The notes under the pieces are model-generated. The model was not told where the DNA came from and ran no database searches. It saw nothing but the letters and a program-made list of their open reading frames with translations. Shown here one piece after another: positions 1-10,243 of a stretch of DNA of 64,000 bases. Made by a program: the position numbers and the translations under genes. This stretch comes from Ignavibacteria bacterium (GTDB taxonomy: Bacteria > Bacteroidota > Ignavibacteria > Kapaibacteriales > UBA2268). Location: positions 1-64,000 of the forward strand of contig JAISJI010000017.1 in assembly GCA_031261605.1 (NCBI GenBank). Direction: 5' to 3'. Position 1 is the stretch's first letter. The number at the start of each line of letters is the position of its first letter.

Positions 1-1101
1 AGCAGCCCACATCGTATCAAAACACTTCAAGCGAGGATACAAACTATCTTCATATACCCAATCGTCAGCGCCTAAAATGCTCTGTAAGGCAGTGCCTGTA
101 AGGGTTGCGTTGGTCGTTAGTTTGCCCTCCGCTTGACCAGGAACATCCACGCCGTTGATGCCACCATAGGGACACATCTGGCGGTCGTAGTAGTTGGAGG
201 ACGTTGTTGCTGTGGAAGTATTCGCTTCTATACCACTGGAATATACCCCACTACCATTATTTATTATTGCTCCAGTATTGATACAAGTTGTCAAATACCC
301 GGTGCTGTAATGATTAATAACATCTCTGCATATTCCGCTAATTCGGTCAGAACTGAGACCAGCCCCTAAAAGCAATCCTCCATTAAAACAATTAGTAATA
401 GAAGCCGATACTGCACAAATACCATTTAAATAAATGACGTTATTTTTTACTGCTACATTACCTATATTCAAGCAATTTGTTATATAAGATGATGGACCAT
501 CACATACTATCCCATTGGCTCTATTGCGGCTTGTAACATAACCAACATTTATACAATTAATAAAGGTACAATTAGAAGCCATTCCAACAATACCTCCCGT
601 ATAGTGATTACCAGTATTTTTACAAAAGCTAATACAATTAGTTATATCTGTATAGTCAGTATGGCCTGCTATTCCACCAACATAACCGACAATTCCACTA
701 GTTGTGCAATAACCATCAACGATAACATTTTTAATTACAACATTAGGTGAAGAAGTGCTATATCTTTGTGCAAAACAAAAAAGACCTGTAATCATAGTAT
801 CACTTATACCTAATGTAATAGTATGAAAATTGCCGTTAAAATTGCCGTTAAAAGTAACACCAGTTGCTAATGTTGAACCTATTGCTTGCCTAAGTGTATC
901 CGATATATTTTGAGTTAATGAATAATACCTTCCATTTGTTTTGCTTGATAACGTTGAATCATTTAGTTCTAATAAATCCTCCAGCGATGAAATTAAATAT
1001 GGACTTGCTGAGGTTCCATCGCCTCCGCTGAACTGCGAATAAGAATAATCTGAAGCCATTAAAAATAAAATTATAATGATTGTGCTCTTAACGTATTCCA
1101 T
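1..1101 (-). CDS. Secreted GLUG-repeat protein, C-terminus beyond window edge
   Basis: This open frame runs leftward from an ATG at 1101 to the window edge (367 codons, no stop), so it is missing from the ORF track. The N-terminus is a signal peptide ending near YSYSQ. It is followed by FSGGDGTSASPYLISS, the same opening that follows the signal peptide in the neighbouring 1234-aa gene. The body has degenerate GLUG-type repeats (VGYVGGIAGH, TGGIVGMAS-like) rich in Cys-Ile-Asn motifs. GLUG repeats form beta-helix-like surface or adhesin domains. It lies 117 bp downstream of its paralogue on the same strand, so the two are probably tandem duplicates. A T9SS tail, if present, would lie outside the window. 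Ligand and function are unknown. Confidence 0.85.
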   Translation of the reverse strand, partial: MEYVKSTIIIILFLMASDYSYSQFSGGDGTSASPYLISSLEDLLELNDSTLSSKTNGRYYSLTQNISDTLRQAIGSTLATGVTFNGNFNGNFHTITLGISDTMITGLFCFAQRYSTSSPNVVIKNVIVDGYCTTSGIVGYVGGIAGHTDYTDITNCISFCKNTGNHYTGGIVGMASNCTFINCINVGYVTSRNRANGIVCDGPSSYITNCLNIGNVAVKNNVIYLNGICAVSASITNCFNGGLLLGAGLSSDRISGICRDVINHYSTGYLTTCINTGAIINNGSGVYSSGIEANTSTATTSSNYYDRQMCPYGGINGVDVPGQAEGKLTTNATLTGTALQSILGADDWVYEDSLYPRLKCFDTMWAA

Positions 1102-1218
1102 AGAAACTCCTATTTACATTGGTCTATGAATATATTATTCAATTATGCAAAAATATACCCATAGACCCAACGTAAAAAACCAAGTCACAGTTTTTACAAA
1201 AAACTGCTACATCAGCAT

Positions 1219-4200
1219 TTATTTACTAATAATAATAGGTTTAGAAATACGTTCATCATTTAATTGAACTACTATGTTATACATTCCATTAGGTAAGCGA
1301 CCAAGTTGCATATTAACGTTCAATTCTGTGTTAGCATCCACGTATCTATTCATTATGTCAAAAAGTTTGCTACCTGTAATATCGTAAATACTAATATTGA
1401 GATAACCATCTTGATAGATGTTAATACTAAATGATGCATTGGAAATGACAGGCATAGGTTTAATGTTATTAATTGCAAATGAACCAACATTGACATCAAA
1501 ATTATTTGTAAGTTGTTGAGCAAGTTTATATGCAATAAACGTCCAAGTATTAGCAGGTAATATGGTATCATTTCCCCAAGCATCCGTTAGTGTTTTATAA
1601 TTAGAGTGAAAATTAAGTGTATAATCACCAGCAACAAATCCTAACCCATAATCAATATAATAAATGGTAGCAGGTTCACCTGAATATGTTGTTGGTTCTG
1701 GTCCTGTAAAAATATTCCCGTATACTAATCTTAATTCACCTTCAACATCTGGTTCATCAATTGTAACAGATAAAAGTGTTATGGTAGGAGAATATATTGG
1801 ATCCATACCGAATGGATAATAAATAATTTCGCCCAAAAACTCTTTTCTTACATTAAAACTATCATAAGGCGAAGGAGAGGTAGAGCAGAACTCAAATGGA
1901 GCATTCACGGCAGCACTTGTTATTTTGCATATAGTTCCTGCTTTGATATTAGTATTTGTTGTTGTTATAGTTACTATCCAAACATCAGAAGAAGTTCCGC
2001 CTACAGGTTCTGCATCAGTTGCCATTGTAGTAGTAGCACCAGTCACTAAGAAGTCAGTACCTTGAAGCCCAGACAAAGCAGATGCAAACGTCACTATAAA
2101 TTCCACGGTATCTTTGTTTGTTTTTCCATCATCGTTAGTAGCGGTGTTCCGCACTATACTTATGATACAAGGTTTTTCGGGTTGTGTTATAGCGGTCGTA
2201 TCCACAACGTTTAATGGAATGCGTTTTGAATAGATGCCGATAGTAGCAGTTAAGGTGTCCGGTCCTATGGAATTTAATGTAGCACTAGTTCCAGTAATTG
2301 CAATATTACCTGTTGAAGATGCTTCCCAAGTAGCATCCGAACTGACCGTAAAATCTTTTGTAATATTATTGCTTTTATCGTTTGTGTCCAAGTAAATTGG
2401 AGCCGCTCCAACAAAACATAAATCGGTTGCTTTGAAACGAGGATATAGACCGTCATCCCAAATGAAATCATCGCAAGAAACGGACTCTAAATAACCATCT
2501 TTTATCATTTGACCCGTAATCAATCCATCTGCTTCGCCAGAGATATCAACATTATTAATCCCTTTATAAACGCACATTAAACTATCGTAAAAGCACATTT
2601 TGCCACCGCCACCGCCATAGCCATTATAAATAGCACTTACTTGGTTATTAATGCCCATACCCATAATAGGAGCTGTATTGATGGAACAATTTACGCTACT
2701 ATTATTATTTGCACCAATAATGCCAGCGATATTGATTTCTCCACTTACTGAGCCATTATTGATACTTTGTTTAATATCACCATATTCGGACATCCCAATA
2801 ATGCCACCAACACGTTCAAGTCCTTGTATAAAACCAATATTTGTGCATCTATCAAACTTACAACCTACCGCATAGCCAACAATTCCGCCCATACCGGTAT
2901 GCCCATTAGTTATATCTCCTGAGTTATCGCAAAATTCAATAGTAGTATTGTGAGCGTAACCAACGATGCCGCCTATTGAATAACAATTTTCTCCATTGTC
3001 ATTATTATCTCCATAAATATTAGCCCTATTAATGCAATTAATAATTTGGCTATAATCTGCTGCTCCAGCAATACCTCCCACATTTTCAAAAGCAGTTATG
3101 TTGCCATCTACAATTAAATTCTGAACAATTGCTTTCTCTAATAATTCCCCGAAAATTCCAACATTAGAGTGACCCGGTGCCATAATATTAACATAAATAG
3201 TATAATTATCGCCATCAAAATTGCCGCTGAAGTGCGAAACCACAGCATCTATGCTATCAATATCACTAGTAACCACAAAATATTTATCAACTGTTTCCCA
3301 TCCTGAATTTACTAAATTTTTTAGTTGCACCATATCTGCTTTGCAAGAAATTAGATATGGACATCCCTCAGTGCCGCTTCCACCTGAGAACATTAGAGCG
3401 GGTAAATTCGCAGGGGCAGTGAATATTGGGATAATCTTTTTGAAAGCACCATTTTTCGCTACCAAAGTATCTTTTCCTTCACATTCCGTAAGAATAGCTG
3501 TGTTACCGGTAATCATTACCGCTGTCAGCATCTGATTCCAAAATACTGCATCAGCCGTAGATACAATAAAGGGAGATAGCGTAACATTATTTACATTGTC
3601 ATTAGTTTGTAGAAATATTGGAGAGGCGCCGACCTTACATAAATCAATATCTTCAATATATGGATAAAGTGAGTCGCTATAAATCCAACCTGCTCCAACC
3701 CCTAAATATTCAAAATATGGCTTGGGAGCCATAAATGATGTGGGTTTTCCTTCTGCGTGATAAACATAATTAATACCAGCGATAGCGCCTATTCCCGGAC
3801 AAATTATACTATCATAATAGCAATTAATAAAACAAGTATTTGGAGAAATTGAACTATTGCCAGCAATACCACCAATGTATGATATAGTGTCGCTTTCAAT
3901 TCCATTGACCGTATAAGAAACCTTATTTGTGCTGATGCTATTTCCCACCTTCCCACTTTCAACATAACCAATTAATCCACCAAGATACAATTCATTGCCA
4001 TTGATATAAATATCGCTTATAGCTACAAAACCATTGTTTGCACAGCAAGAAAAGTTCCCAAGTTGTGTGCTATTTTGCGAAAATTCTGAGCCAAAAGAAT
4101 AATTATTTGACAGCGACAAATAGCCAACGATACCGCCAACGAAACGATAAAGTAAAGTGGCATCATCATCTAAAGCACTGCGGATAAATCCTATGTTTGT

Positions 4201-4923
4201 GCATTTGGATATGTGTCCACCGGCGTTAACCATATCTTTATCGACAAGATAGCCAACGATACCGCCTACTCGGGCTGTGTCGGCATCGCCATTGCTAAAA
4301 ACATTCCCTCCATTTTTACAAAAATCAATTTTACAATCCATTGCAGTTGCAACAACTCCACCAGCATCGGTTTTCGCAAAAATTGCTCCATTATTTAAAC
4401 AACTATCAACGCTGGTTCCAGCCATTTCACAAGCAATGCCGGCTGCTTTCCCAAAAAAAGATGTAATAGTGGCGTAATTTTTGCAATTAGTGATTTCCGA
4501 TTGATAAGCACTGCCAACTATACCTGCAACTGAGTATTGACCTGATACGAGTCCATCAACAGTAAGATTTTTTATTGAGCAACTATCGGAGACATAGCCA
4601 AAAAGTGCACCGAAGCCATTGACAACTGTATCATTAATTCTTAAGTGAAGCGATTTTCCATTGCCATTAAAATGCCCCCTAAATGGGTGAGCAGCATTAC
4701 CTATAATCGCCGTTATTGAATCGGCAATGGTGTTCATCAGCGTAAAATATGCAGTATCTAAGTTGGAATTCCCTCCATTGACACTATCCGCCAATGCCTC
4801 CATATCTGCTTTGCTGACTATCTGATATGGGTCGGCTTGTGTCCCGCTACCTCCGCTGAACTGGGCGGATGCAGTTAATGTTGTAGCAAATAATATCGCT
4901 ACAATGAGTAATACTTTTTTCAT
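1219..4923 (-). CDS. Large secreted GLUG-repeat protein with T9SS sorting domain
   Basis: The 1234-aa product starts with a clear signal peptide (MKKVLLIVAILFATTLTASA). Two homologous blocks follow, each opening with FSGGSGT and a KADM segment (about residues 22 and 510). Each block carries many GLUG-like units such as VGGIVGYA and IGGIVGYAHN, then a short Ig-like unit ending near LFLQTND/IYLDTND. Around residues 920-1150 is a further beta-rich region. The last ~75 residues (NIYQDGYLNISIYDITGSKL through LPNGMYNIVVQL) form a typical Por secretion tail for T9SS export and surface anchoring. The likely role is a surface or extracellular beta-helical protein; no catalytic motif was seen. The two-block structure suggests internal duplication. 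Confidence 0.9.
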   Translation of the reverse strand: MKKVLLIVAILFATTLTASAQFSGGSGTQADPYQIVSKADMEALADSVNGGNSNLDTAYFTLMNTIADSITAIIGNAAHPFRGHFNGNGKSLHLRINDTVVNGFGALFGYVSDSCSIKNLTVDGLVSGQYSVAGIVGSAYQSEITNCKNYATITSFFGKAAGIACEMAGTSVDSCLNNGAIFAKTDAGGVVATAMDCKIDFCKNGGNVFSNGDADTARVGGIVGYLVDKDMVNAGGHISKCTNIGFIRSALDDDATLLYRFVGGIVGYLSLSNNYSFGSEFSQNSTQLGNFSCCANNGFVAISDIYINGNELYLGGLIGYVESGKVGNSISTNKVSYTVNGIESDTISYIGGIAGNSSISPNTCFINCYYDSIICPGIGAIAGINYVYHAEGKPTSFMAPKPYFEYLGVGAGWIYSDSLYPYIEDIDLCKVGASPIFLQTNDNVNNVTLSPFIVSTADAVFWNQMLTAVMITGNTAILTECEGKDTLVAKNGAFKKIIPIFTAPANLPALMFSGGSGTEGCPYLISCKADMVQLKNLVNSGWETVDKYFVVTSDIDSIDAVVSHFSGNFDGDNYTIYVNIMAPGHSNVGIFGELLEKAIVQNLIVDGNITAFENVGGIAGAADYSQIINCINRANIYGDNNDNGENCYSIGGIVGYAHNTTIEFCDNSGDITNGHTGMGGIVGYAVGCKFDRCTNIGFIQGLERVGGIIGMSEYGDIKQSINNGSVSGEINIAGIIGANNNSSVNCSINTAPIMGMGINNQVSAIYNGYGGGGGKMCFYDSLMCVYKGINNVDISGEADGLITGQMIKDGYLESVSCDDFIWDDGLYPRFKATDLCFVGAAPIYLDTNDKSNNITKDFTVSSDATWEASSTGNIAITGTSATLNSIGPDTLTATIGIYSKRIPLNVVDTTAITQPEKPCIISIVRNTATNDDGKTNKDTVEFIVTFASALSGLQGTDFLVTGATTTMATDAEPVGGTSSDVWIVTITTTNTNIKAGTICKITSAAVNAPFEFCSTSPSPYDSFNVRKEFLGEIIYYPFGMDPIYSPTITLLSVTIDEPDVEGELRLVYGNIFTGPEPTTYSGEPATIYYIDYGLGFVAGDYTLNFHSNYKTLTDAWGNDTILPANTWTFIAYKLAQQLTNNFDVNVGSFAINNIKPMPVISNASFSINIYQDGYLNISIYDITGSKLFDIMNRYVDANTELNVNMQLGRLPNGMYNIVVQLNDERISKPIIISK

Positions 4924-5174
4924 TTTAACTTTATCCTCATTTATTTTAAAAATATTTTTATTTTAGGATTGTCTTAAAAGTATATCGCAAATTACACATT
5001 TATTTTTAATATAAAAAATATTATTATTTTTTTGAAAAAATAATCTCAAAAAAGGTTTTCCATAATATTCAAAAAGCCCAGATTCATCTAAAGGATTGCC
5101 ACATAGCAGTCGGGGTGGTTCTTATGTTTTCTGCATACTCCCACATAGAATGAAAATTCGCTTATTTGTCTGCC

Positions 5175-5240
5175 CCTTGATTACTCTGATTAAATTGATA
5201 AAAAATCATAGTTAATCAGAGTAATCTGTTTAATCAAGGT
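5175..5240 (+). repeat. Dispersed inverted-repeat element (family II)
   Basis: The left arm CCTTGATTACTCTGATTAA (5175-5193) pairs with TTAATCAGAGTAAT (5212-5225) and TAATCAAGG (5231-5239). The right half, read to GGTTCAG, matches the reverse complement of 44883-44925 and partly the stretch 22596-22616. It is therefore a dispersed repeat and not a simple terminator. Confidence 0.7.
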
Positions 5241-5307
5241 TCAGAAAATAGAACAATATAATTACTGCAATGGTATTTTTAATAATGTATATTAATTGGT
5301 AATTGAT

Positions 5308-5315
5308 TATCTTTG
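5308..5315 (+). promoter_or_regulatory. Putative Bacteroidetes-type -7 element (TATCTTTG)
   Basis: TATCTTTG fits the TAnnTTTG -7 consensus but ends only 4 nt before the ATG at 5320, so the transcript would be leaderless or nearly so. No TTTG was found at the expected -33 distance. Confidence 0.4.
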
Positions 5316-5319
5316 TAGT

Positions 5320-5940
5320 ATGAAAAAACTTATATTATTTATCATTCTATTGCCAATTACTCTGCTCGCTGAGCCGGATGTATTGGAAACACGCGTCAAT
5401 CAATTCCTTGGACAGACATTCGATACTCTTAATTTATCCATCGGGACAATTATTGTGAATAACCGCGAGGGTATTCCATATTCTGGTGTTCTTCTGCGAG
5501 ATGGGGTAGAGACAAATCTCACATATTTGGCAGACAGCGTTCAGCGCTTCCCAGGTATTATCATTCAGCCATACGTTCGTGTGGATGATAGTTTGCTATT
5601 GGTTAGTTCTATGGAGCCGTTAAATTTGTTATTGGTAGATGTTCAGAATGGCGAAGTAGTGTTAGATAGAGTAATTCCAATCGAAGAGAAGCCAACGGAT
5701 GTGCTTGTAATACAATACAATCCCGGCGATAAGAATAGCGGTGAAGGTAGTGGTTTAGCCATAGATATAGAGGACATAGAACTAGGAGGTGTATCTACCG
5801 TTACTACTTCGCGTTCTGTCCATAGTGCAGCGGACAATTCACCGATTAGATATAGTTCATTGCCTTCGGGGACGTATTTCCTATACTTGATGGAGAGCGA
5901 GAGCAACACTGTGAAGTTCGTTTCGCTACTTACAAAGTAA
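5320..5940 (+). CDS. Small secreted protein of unknown function
   Basis: The ATG at 5320 is preferred over the track's TTG at 5296. It begins a good signal peptide (MKKLILFIILLPITLLAEP), and the TTG start would add a polar leader and lie upstream of the candidate -7 element. The 206-aa product is mostly beta-prone. Its C-terminus (SSLPSGTYFLYLMESESNTV then KFVSLLTK) resembles the last strands of a T9SS sorting tail, but the first half of that domain is not clear. I do not recognise the family. It stands alone between a GLUG gene and ftsH. Confidence 0.75.
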   Translation: MKKLILFIILLPITLLAEPDVLETRVNQFLGQTFDTLNLSIGTIIVNNREGIPYSGVLLRDGVETNLTYLADSVQRFPGIIIQPYVRVDDSLLLVSSMEPLNLLLVDVQNGEVVLDRVIPIEEKPTDVLVIQYNPGDKNSGEGSGLAIDIEDIELGGVSTVTTSRSVHSAADNSPIRYSSLPSGTYFLYLMESESNTVKFVSLLTK

Positions 5941-6108
5941 AATTTGCTCACCTTTCACCTATTTAAAACTCACTACCGGGTGGAAAAGGAACTATGTAGG
6001 CATACCCTCCAAACTATTTTATATCCAATATAAATATATTCATAAAAAAATCATATATTGCCTATCTTTAAATAATCCACCAAATTATGACCACCTCACG
6101 GTGAATAT

Positions 6109-8127
6109 ATGAGCGAAAAAAAACAAAACCCCATAAATGAACTAAAAAAAATCAGCGACCCAAACAATCCACAAAATGGTATGATGAAGTTCGTCCTATT
6201 TATCCTTGTTGCATCACTGATATTCTCACTCTACTCTATGTTCGAGCAATCCCAAAAGCAAGAGTGGTCCGTAACCTATACCCAATACCAGCAGTTCCTC
6301 AAGCAAAACCTCATCATAAAAGCAAAAATATATAAGAAGTCCATTAACGATTACGAATTTGCCGGCACACTCAAAGAGCCCGTCCAAATGAACATAGACG
6401 GCAAAGCACGCGAAGTCCAACGCTTCACAGTTAAAATCGCTGTCGTAGATAATGAAACAGAACGCGACTGGGCTGAGCGCGGTATTACTTGGAATTACCT
6501 CGACGGAAACGACTCCTTTATGAATCTTATCTGGGGCTTAGTCCCATGGTTGCTTATCGGTCTCGCATTTTACTTCTACATCAGATGGATGTCTCGCGGT
6601 GGTATGGGGGGCGGCGGTAAAGGTCTCTTCTCCTTTGGAAAAAGCAGAGCAAAACTCAATACCAATTCATCCATTACATTCGCTGACGTAGCCGGTGTAG
6701 AAGAAGCAAAAATAGAATTGCAAGAGGTAGTAGAGTTCCTTAAAGAGCCAGAAAAATTTCAAAAACTCGGCGGAAAGATTCCTCGTGGTGTCCTCTTACT
6801 AGGACCTCCCGGCACAGGTAAGACCTTACTCGCACGGGCTGTAGCAGGTGAAGCAAGCGTTCCATTCTTCTCTATTTCCGGTGCTGATTTTGTGGAAATG
6901 TTTGTCGGTGTTGGTGCTTCACGTGTCCGCGATTTATTTGAAAACGCTAAACGTAATTCTCCTTGCATCGTATTCATTGATGAGATAGATGCAGTTGGAA
7001 GACAGCGTGGTGCTGGCGTTGGTGGTGGACACGATGAACGCGAGCAAACACTTAACGCTCTTCTCGTAGAGATGGATGGCTTTGAGCAAAACAGCGGTAT
7101 CATTGTCATCGCTGCTACTAACCGTGCCGATGTCCTTGATGCTGCTTTGCTACGTCCGGGTAGATTTGACCGACAAGTCGTGGTGGATAGACCCGATATT
7201 CGTGGCAGAGAAGGAATTTTCAAAGTCCATACGGATAAAATTACACTCGGCAACGATGTTGATATTAACGTGCTTGCAAAGGGAACTCCAGGTCTAAGCG
7301 GTGCAGACATTGCTAATATCGTCAATGAAGCAGCGCTACTAGCAGCAAGACGCAATGCCGAAAATGTTATGATGTATGATTTTGAAATGGCTAAAGATAA
7401 AGTGCTAATGGGCGTGGAACGAAAATCCCTTGTTATCACTGATAAAGAGAAGGAAAATACTGCATATCACGAAATGGGACACGCTCTCATTGGACATTAT
7501 CTACCTAATGCAGACCCTATTCATAAAGTCACTATCATACCTCGCGGACAAGCAATGGGACTCACTCAAAGTTTGCCACAAGAAGATATGCGTTCTTATA
7601 CGCTTGCCTATCTCAATACCAATATCACTGTCCTTCTCGGTGGCAGAGCAGCAGAGAAAATTATCTTCAATAGTCGCTCCACGGGTGCATCTAATGACAT
7701 ACAACGTGCTACAACTCTGGCTACGAAGATGGTTTGTGAATGGGGTATGAGCGAAAAAATTGGACCTATCACATACCTCGCCAATGACGAAGAAGTGTTC
7801 CTCGGCAGAGACATCTCCCGCAGAAAAATACATAGCGAAAAAATGGCAGAAACCATTGACGAAGAAATAAAACATATATTGGATTCGTGTGCCGAGCAAG
7901 CAAATCAAATCCTTACCGAAAATATTGAAATGCTACATAAAACAGCAAAGATACTAATAGAACGCGAAACAATAGACGGCGAAGAACTAAAAGCCATCAT
8001 TGCTGGCAAGGAACTTCCTCCCATCAGTAAACAGAAACTCGAAGCACTGAAATCCGTTAAGTTGGATGTTATCATTGGCGATGACGATGATAACAGCATT
8101 ATTCATACCGAAATTGAGATTGATTAA
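6109..8127 (+). CDS. ftsH: ATP-dependent zinc metalloprotease FtsH
   Basis: This is a membrane-anchored AAA+ protease that degrades misfolded and regulatory membrane or cytosolic proteins. The 672-aa product has two N-terminal transmembrane segments (about 27-44 and 138-159) flanking a periplasmic domain. A glycine-rich linker follows ([10 protein letters not shown]), then Walker A GPPGTGKT (232-239), Walker [10 protein letters not shown], the SRH region ATNRADVLD, and the zinc motif HEMGH (H454). The length is normal and the C-terminus is acidic. It lies 63 bp upstream of uvrB on the same strand and may be co-transcribed with it. Nothing is degenerate. Confidence 0.98.
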   Translation: MSEKKQNPINELKKISDPNNPQNGMMKFVLFILVASLIFSLYSMFEQSQKQEWSVTYTQYQQFLKQNLIIKAKIYKKSINDYEFAGTLKEPVQMNIDGKAREVQRFTVKIAVVDNETERDWAERGITWNYLDGNDSFMNLIWGLVPWLLIGLAFYFYIRWMSRGGMGGGGKGLFSFGKSRAKLNTNSSITFADVAGVEEAKIELQEVVEFLKEPEKFQKLGGKIPRGVLLLGPPGTGKTLLARAVAGEASVPFFSISGADFVEMFVGVGASRVRDLFENAKRNSPCIVFIDEIDAVGRQRGAGVGGGHDEREQTLNALLVEMDGFEQNSGIIVIAATNRADVLDAALLRPGRFDRQVVVDRPDIRGREGIFKVHTDKITLGNDVDINVLAKGTPGLSGADIANIVNEAALLAARRNAENVMMYDFEMAKDKVLMGVERKSLVITDKEKENTAYHEMGHALIGHYLPNADPIHKVTIIPRGQAMGLTQSLPQEDMRSYTLAYLNTNITVLLGGRAAEKIIFNSRSTGASNDIQRATTLATKMVCEWGMSEKIGPITYLANDEEVFLGRDISRRKIHSEKMAETIDEEIKHILDSCAEQANQILTENIEMLHKTAKILIERETIDGEELKAIIAGKELPPISKQKLEALKSVKLDVIIGDDDDNSIIHTEIEID

Positions 8128-8190
8128 ATATTTATGCAGTGGCAAATGATATTTGCCTCTACCACTACAATAATTTATTTTTTGACATAA

Positions 8191-10227
8191 ATGGGACGCT
8201 TCAAATTAAATTCATCATATAAGCCATCCGGCGACCAACCACGTGCCATACAAGAACTCGTAGAGGGTGTCAGACGTGGTGATAAATACCAAACGTTACT
8301 CGGTGTTACCGGCTCAGGTAAGACATTCACTATCTCTAACCTCATAGAAGAAGTGCAAATGCCTACTCTCGTCATCTCTCCTAATAAGACATTGGCTGCA
8401 CAACTCTATGGAGAGTTCTGCGGCTTCTTCCCCGACAACGCAGTGGAATACTTTATCTCATTCTATGACTACTACCAGCCCGAAGCATATATGCCAACCA
8501 CTGACACTTACATTGAAAAGGACTTCGCCATTAATGATGAAATAGACCGCTTGCGACTCAAAGCCACGAGCGCACTAGTTGAAGATAGAAAAGATGTAAT
8601 TGTAGTCGCCTCCGTAAGTTGCATTTATAGCATTGGGAAAAAAGACGACTTCCTCGACCAACTCTTCACCGTCCGCACGGGTGCAAAATTGGATAGACAA
8701 AAATTCCTCTACAAACTCTCCGAATTGTATTACAGCCGCAATGATGTGAATTTCACTCGTGGCACATTCAGAGTCCGAGGCGATGTAGTAGATATACTTC
8801 CGGGCTATGAACGCGAAAACGGCATCCGTATTGAATTCTTTGGTAGCGAAGTGGATAAGATAAGTATGTTTGATGTGCTTACCGGTAGCATTATAGAAAA
8901 GTTGGACATCATTACAATCTATCCATCCAAAATATTCGTTACCACAGAAGAGCAATTGAATAGAGGTATGCAGCGCATAAAAGATGAACTAATAGACCGA
9001 CTGAAATTCTACAACGAGCAAGGCAAATACTTAGAAGCACAACGATTGGAGCAACGCACTTTCTTTGACCTTGAGATGATGAAGGAAGTCGGCTATTGTA
9101 GCGGTATTGAGAACTATAGTATGCACCTCTCCGGAAGGGACTTCGGCGATAGACCTACTTGTATCTTTGACTTCTTTCCGCCGGACAACTACCTGCTTAT
9201 TATTGACGAAAGCCACGTTACCATTCCACAAATCAGAGGTATGTATGGTGGCGATAGGTCACGGAAGACAACACTCATCGAACACGGCTTTCGCTTGCCA
9301 TCTGCAATAGAAAACCGACCACTGAACTTCGGCGAAGTTGAGAAGTTGATTAACCAAGCCGTATTCGTTAGTGCTACCCCGGGCGATTGGGAATTAGAGC
9401 AATGTGGTGGCGTTGTTGTGGAACAGATAATTCGTCCGACAGGTCTCCTTGACCCAGAGATAAGCGTTCGACCAATCAAACATCAGATAGACGACCTGCT
9501 ATTTGAAATACGCAACCGCACCGAAAAACAACAGCGTGTCCTAATCACCACAATGACAAAGCGAATGGCTGAAGACCTTACCGATTACCTTACCGAACAT
9601 AAAGTGAAATGCCAATACATTCATTCCGATGTAGATAATTTTGATAGAGTGGAAATATTGCGTAACTTGCGACTTGGAAAAATAGATGTTATAGTCGGTG
9701 TAAATCTTCTCCGCGAAGGATTAGACCTGCCAGAAGTATCTCTCGTTGCGGTATTAGATGCCGATAAAGAGGGCTTCCTTCGTAGCGAAAAGTCGTTGCT
9801 GCAAGTAGCAGGCAGAACCGCAAGGAATGTGGAAGGACTTGTGATAATGTATGCCGACCGTATCACCAAATCAATGCAATTCGTTATTGATGAGACAAAT
9901 CGCAGACGCAAGTTGCAACAGGAATACAATGAAGAGCATAACATACATCCAGAGACGGTATATAAAACGATAGAAGAAATAATGTCTACTACATCTATTG
10001 CTGACATCGGCGTTGCTCGCAAAAACGCACGTGAAGATAAACAACTAACTAAGATGGCAAAACGAACTTCACCCGTTGCATCTTTCGTTCCACCAGACCG
10101 TATCAACGAATATTTGGAGGATTTGTATAAAGAAATGAAGCAAGCGGCAAAGGACTTGGACTTCGAGCGTGCCGCTTCACTTAGAGATGAAATAGCATTA
10201 CTTAAACGTAAGCAAGAGATAAAATAA
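8191..10227 (+). CDS. uvrB: Excinuclease ABC subunit B
   Basis: This is the damage-verification helicase of nucleotide excision repair, acting with UvrA and UvrC. The 678-aa product starts at the conserved FKLNSSYKPSGDQPRAI. It has Walker A GVTGSGKT, the beta-hairpin region FDYYQPEAYMPTTDTYIEK, the DESH box (IIDESHVTIPQ), helicase motifs V/VI (NLLREGLDLPE, QVAGRTARN) and a C-terminal UVR domain (KEMKQAAKDLDFERAASLRD). It is full length and converges on pgeF with only 16 bp between the stops. Confidence 0.98.
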   Translation: MGRFKLNSSYKPSGDQPRAIQELVEGVRRGDKYQTLLGVTGSGKTFTISNLIEEVQMPTLVISPNKTLAAQLYGEFCGFFPDNAVEYFISFYDYYQPEAYMPTTDTYIEKDFAINDEIDRLRLKATSALVEDRKDVIVVASVSCIYSIGKKDDFLDQLFTVRTGAKLDRQKFLYKLSELYYSRNDVNFTRGTFRVRGDVVDILPGYERENGIRIEFFGSEVDKISMFDVLTGSIIEKLDIITIYPSKIFVTTEEQLNRGMQRIKDELIDRLKFYNEQGKYLEAQRLEQRTFFDLEMMKEVGYCSGIENYSMHLSGRDFGDRPTCIFDFFPPDNYLLIIDESHVTIPQIRGMYGGDRSRKTTLIEHGFRLPSAIENRPLNFGEVEKLINQAVFVSATPGDWELEQCGGVVVEQIIRPTGLLDPEISVRPIKHQIDDLLFEIRNRTEKQQRVLITTMTKRMAEDLTDYLTEHKVKCQYIHSDVDNFDRVEILRNLRLGKIDVIVGVNLLREGLDLPEVSLVAVLDADKEGFLRSEKSLLQVAGRTARNVEGLVIMYADRITKSMQFVIDETNRRRKLQQEYNEEHNIHPETVYKTIEEIMSTTSIADIGVARKNAREDKQLTKMAKRTSPVASFVPPDRINEYLEDLYKEMKQAAKDLDFERAASLRDEIALLKRKQEIK

Positions 10228-10243
10228 CGATTTCTACCCAATC

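Larger units (their letters stand above)
4924..5319. other. AT-rich intergenic with one inverted-repeat element
   Basis: There is no gene in this ~400-bp gap between divergent genes. Poly-A/T tracts occupy 4960-5060, and the stretch 5090-5160 resembles the G/C-rich intergenic repeat family ('gcagtcggggtggttc', as near 19561). A strong inverted repeat is listed separately. Confidence 0.6.

Noticed and set aside
133-369. 78-aa plus-strand ORF at the window start
   Set aside because: Antisense to the partial GLUG gene, which is open over the whole interval with a signal peptide.
6759-7439. 226-aa minus-strand ORF
   Set aside because: It lies wholly inside ftsH in an antisense frame; Ser/Arg-rich shadow with no motif.
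9621-10241. 206-aa minus-strand ORF
   Set aside because: Antisense shadow of uvrB's C-terminal half; composition is typical of a shadow frame.
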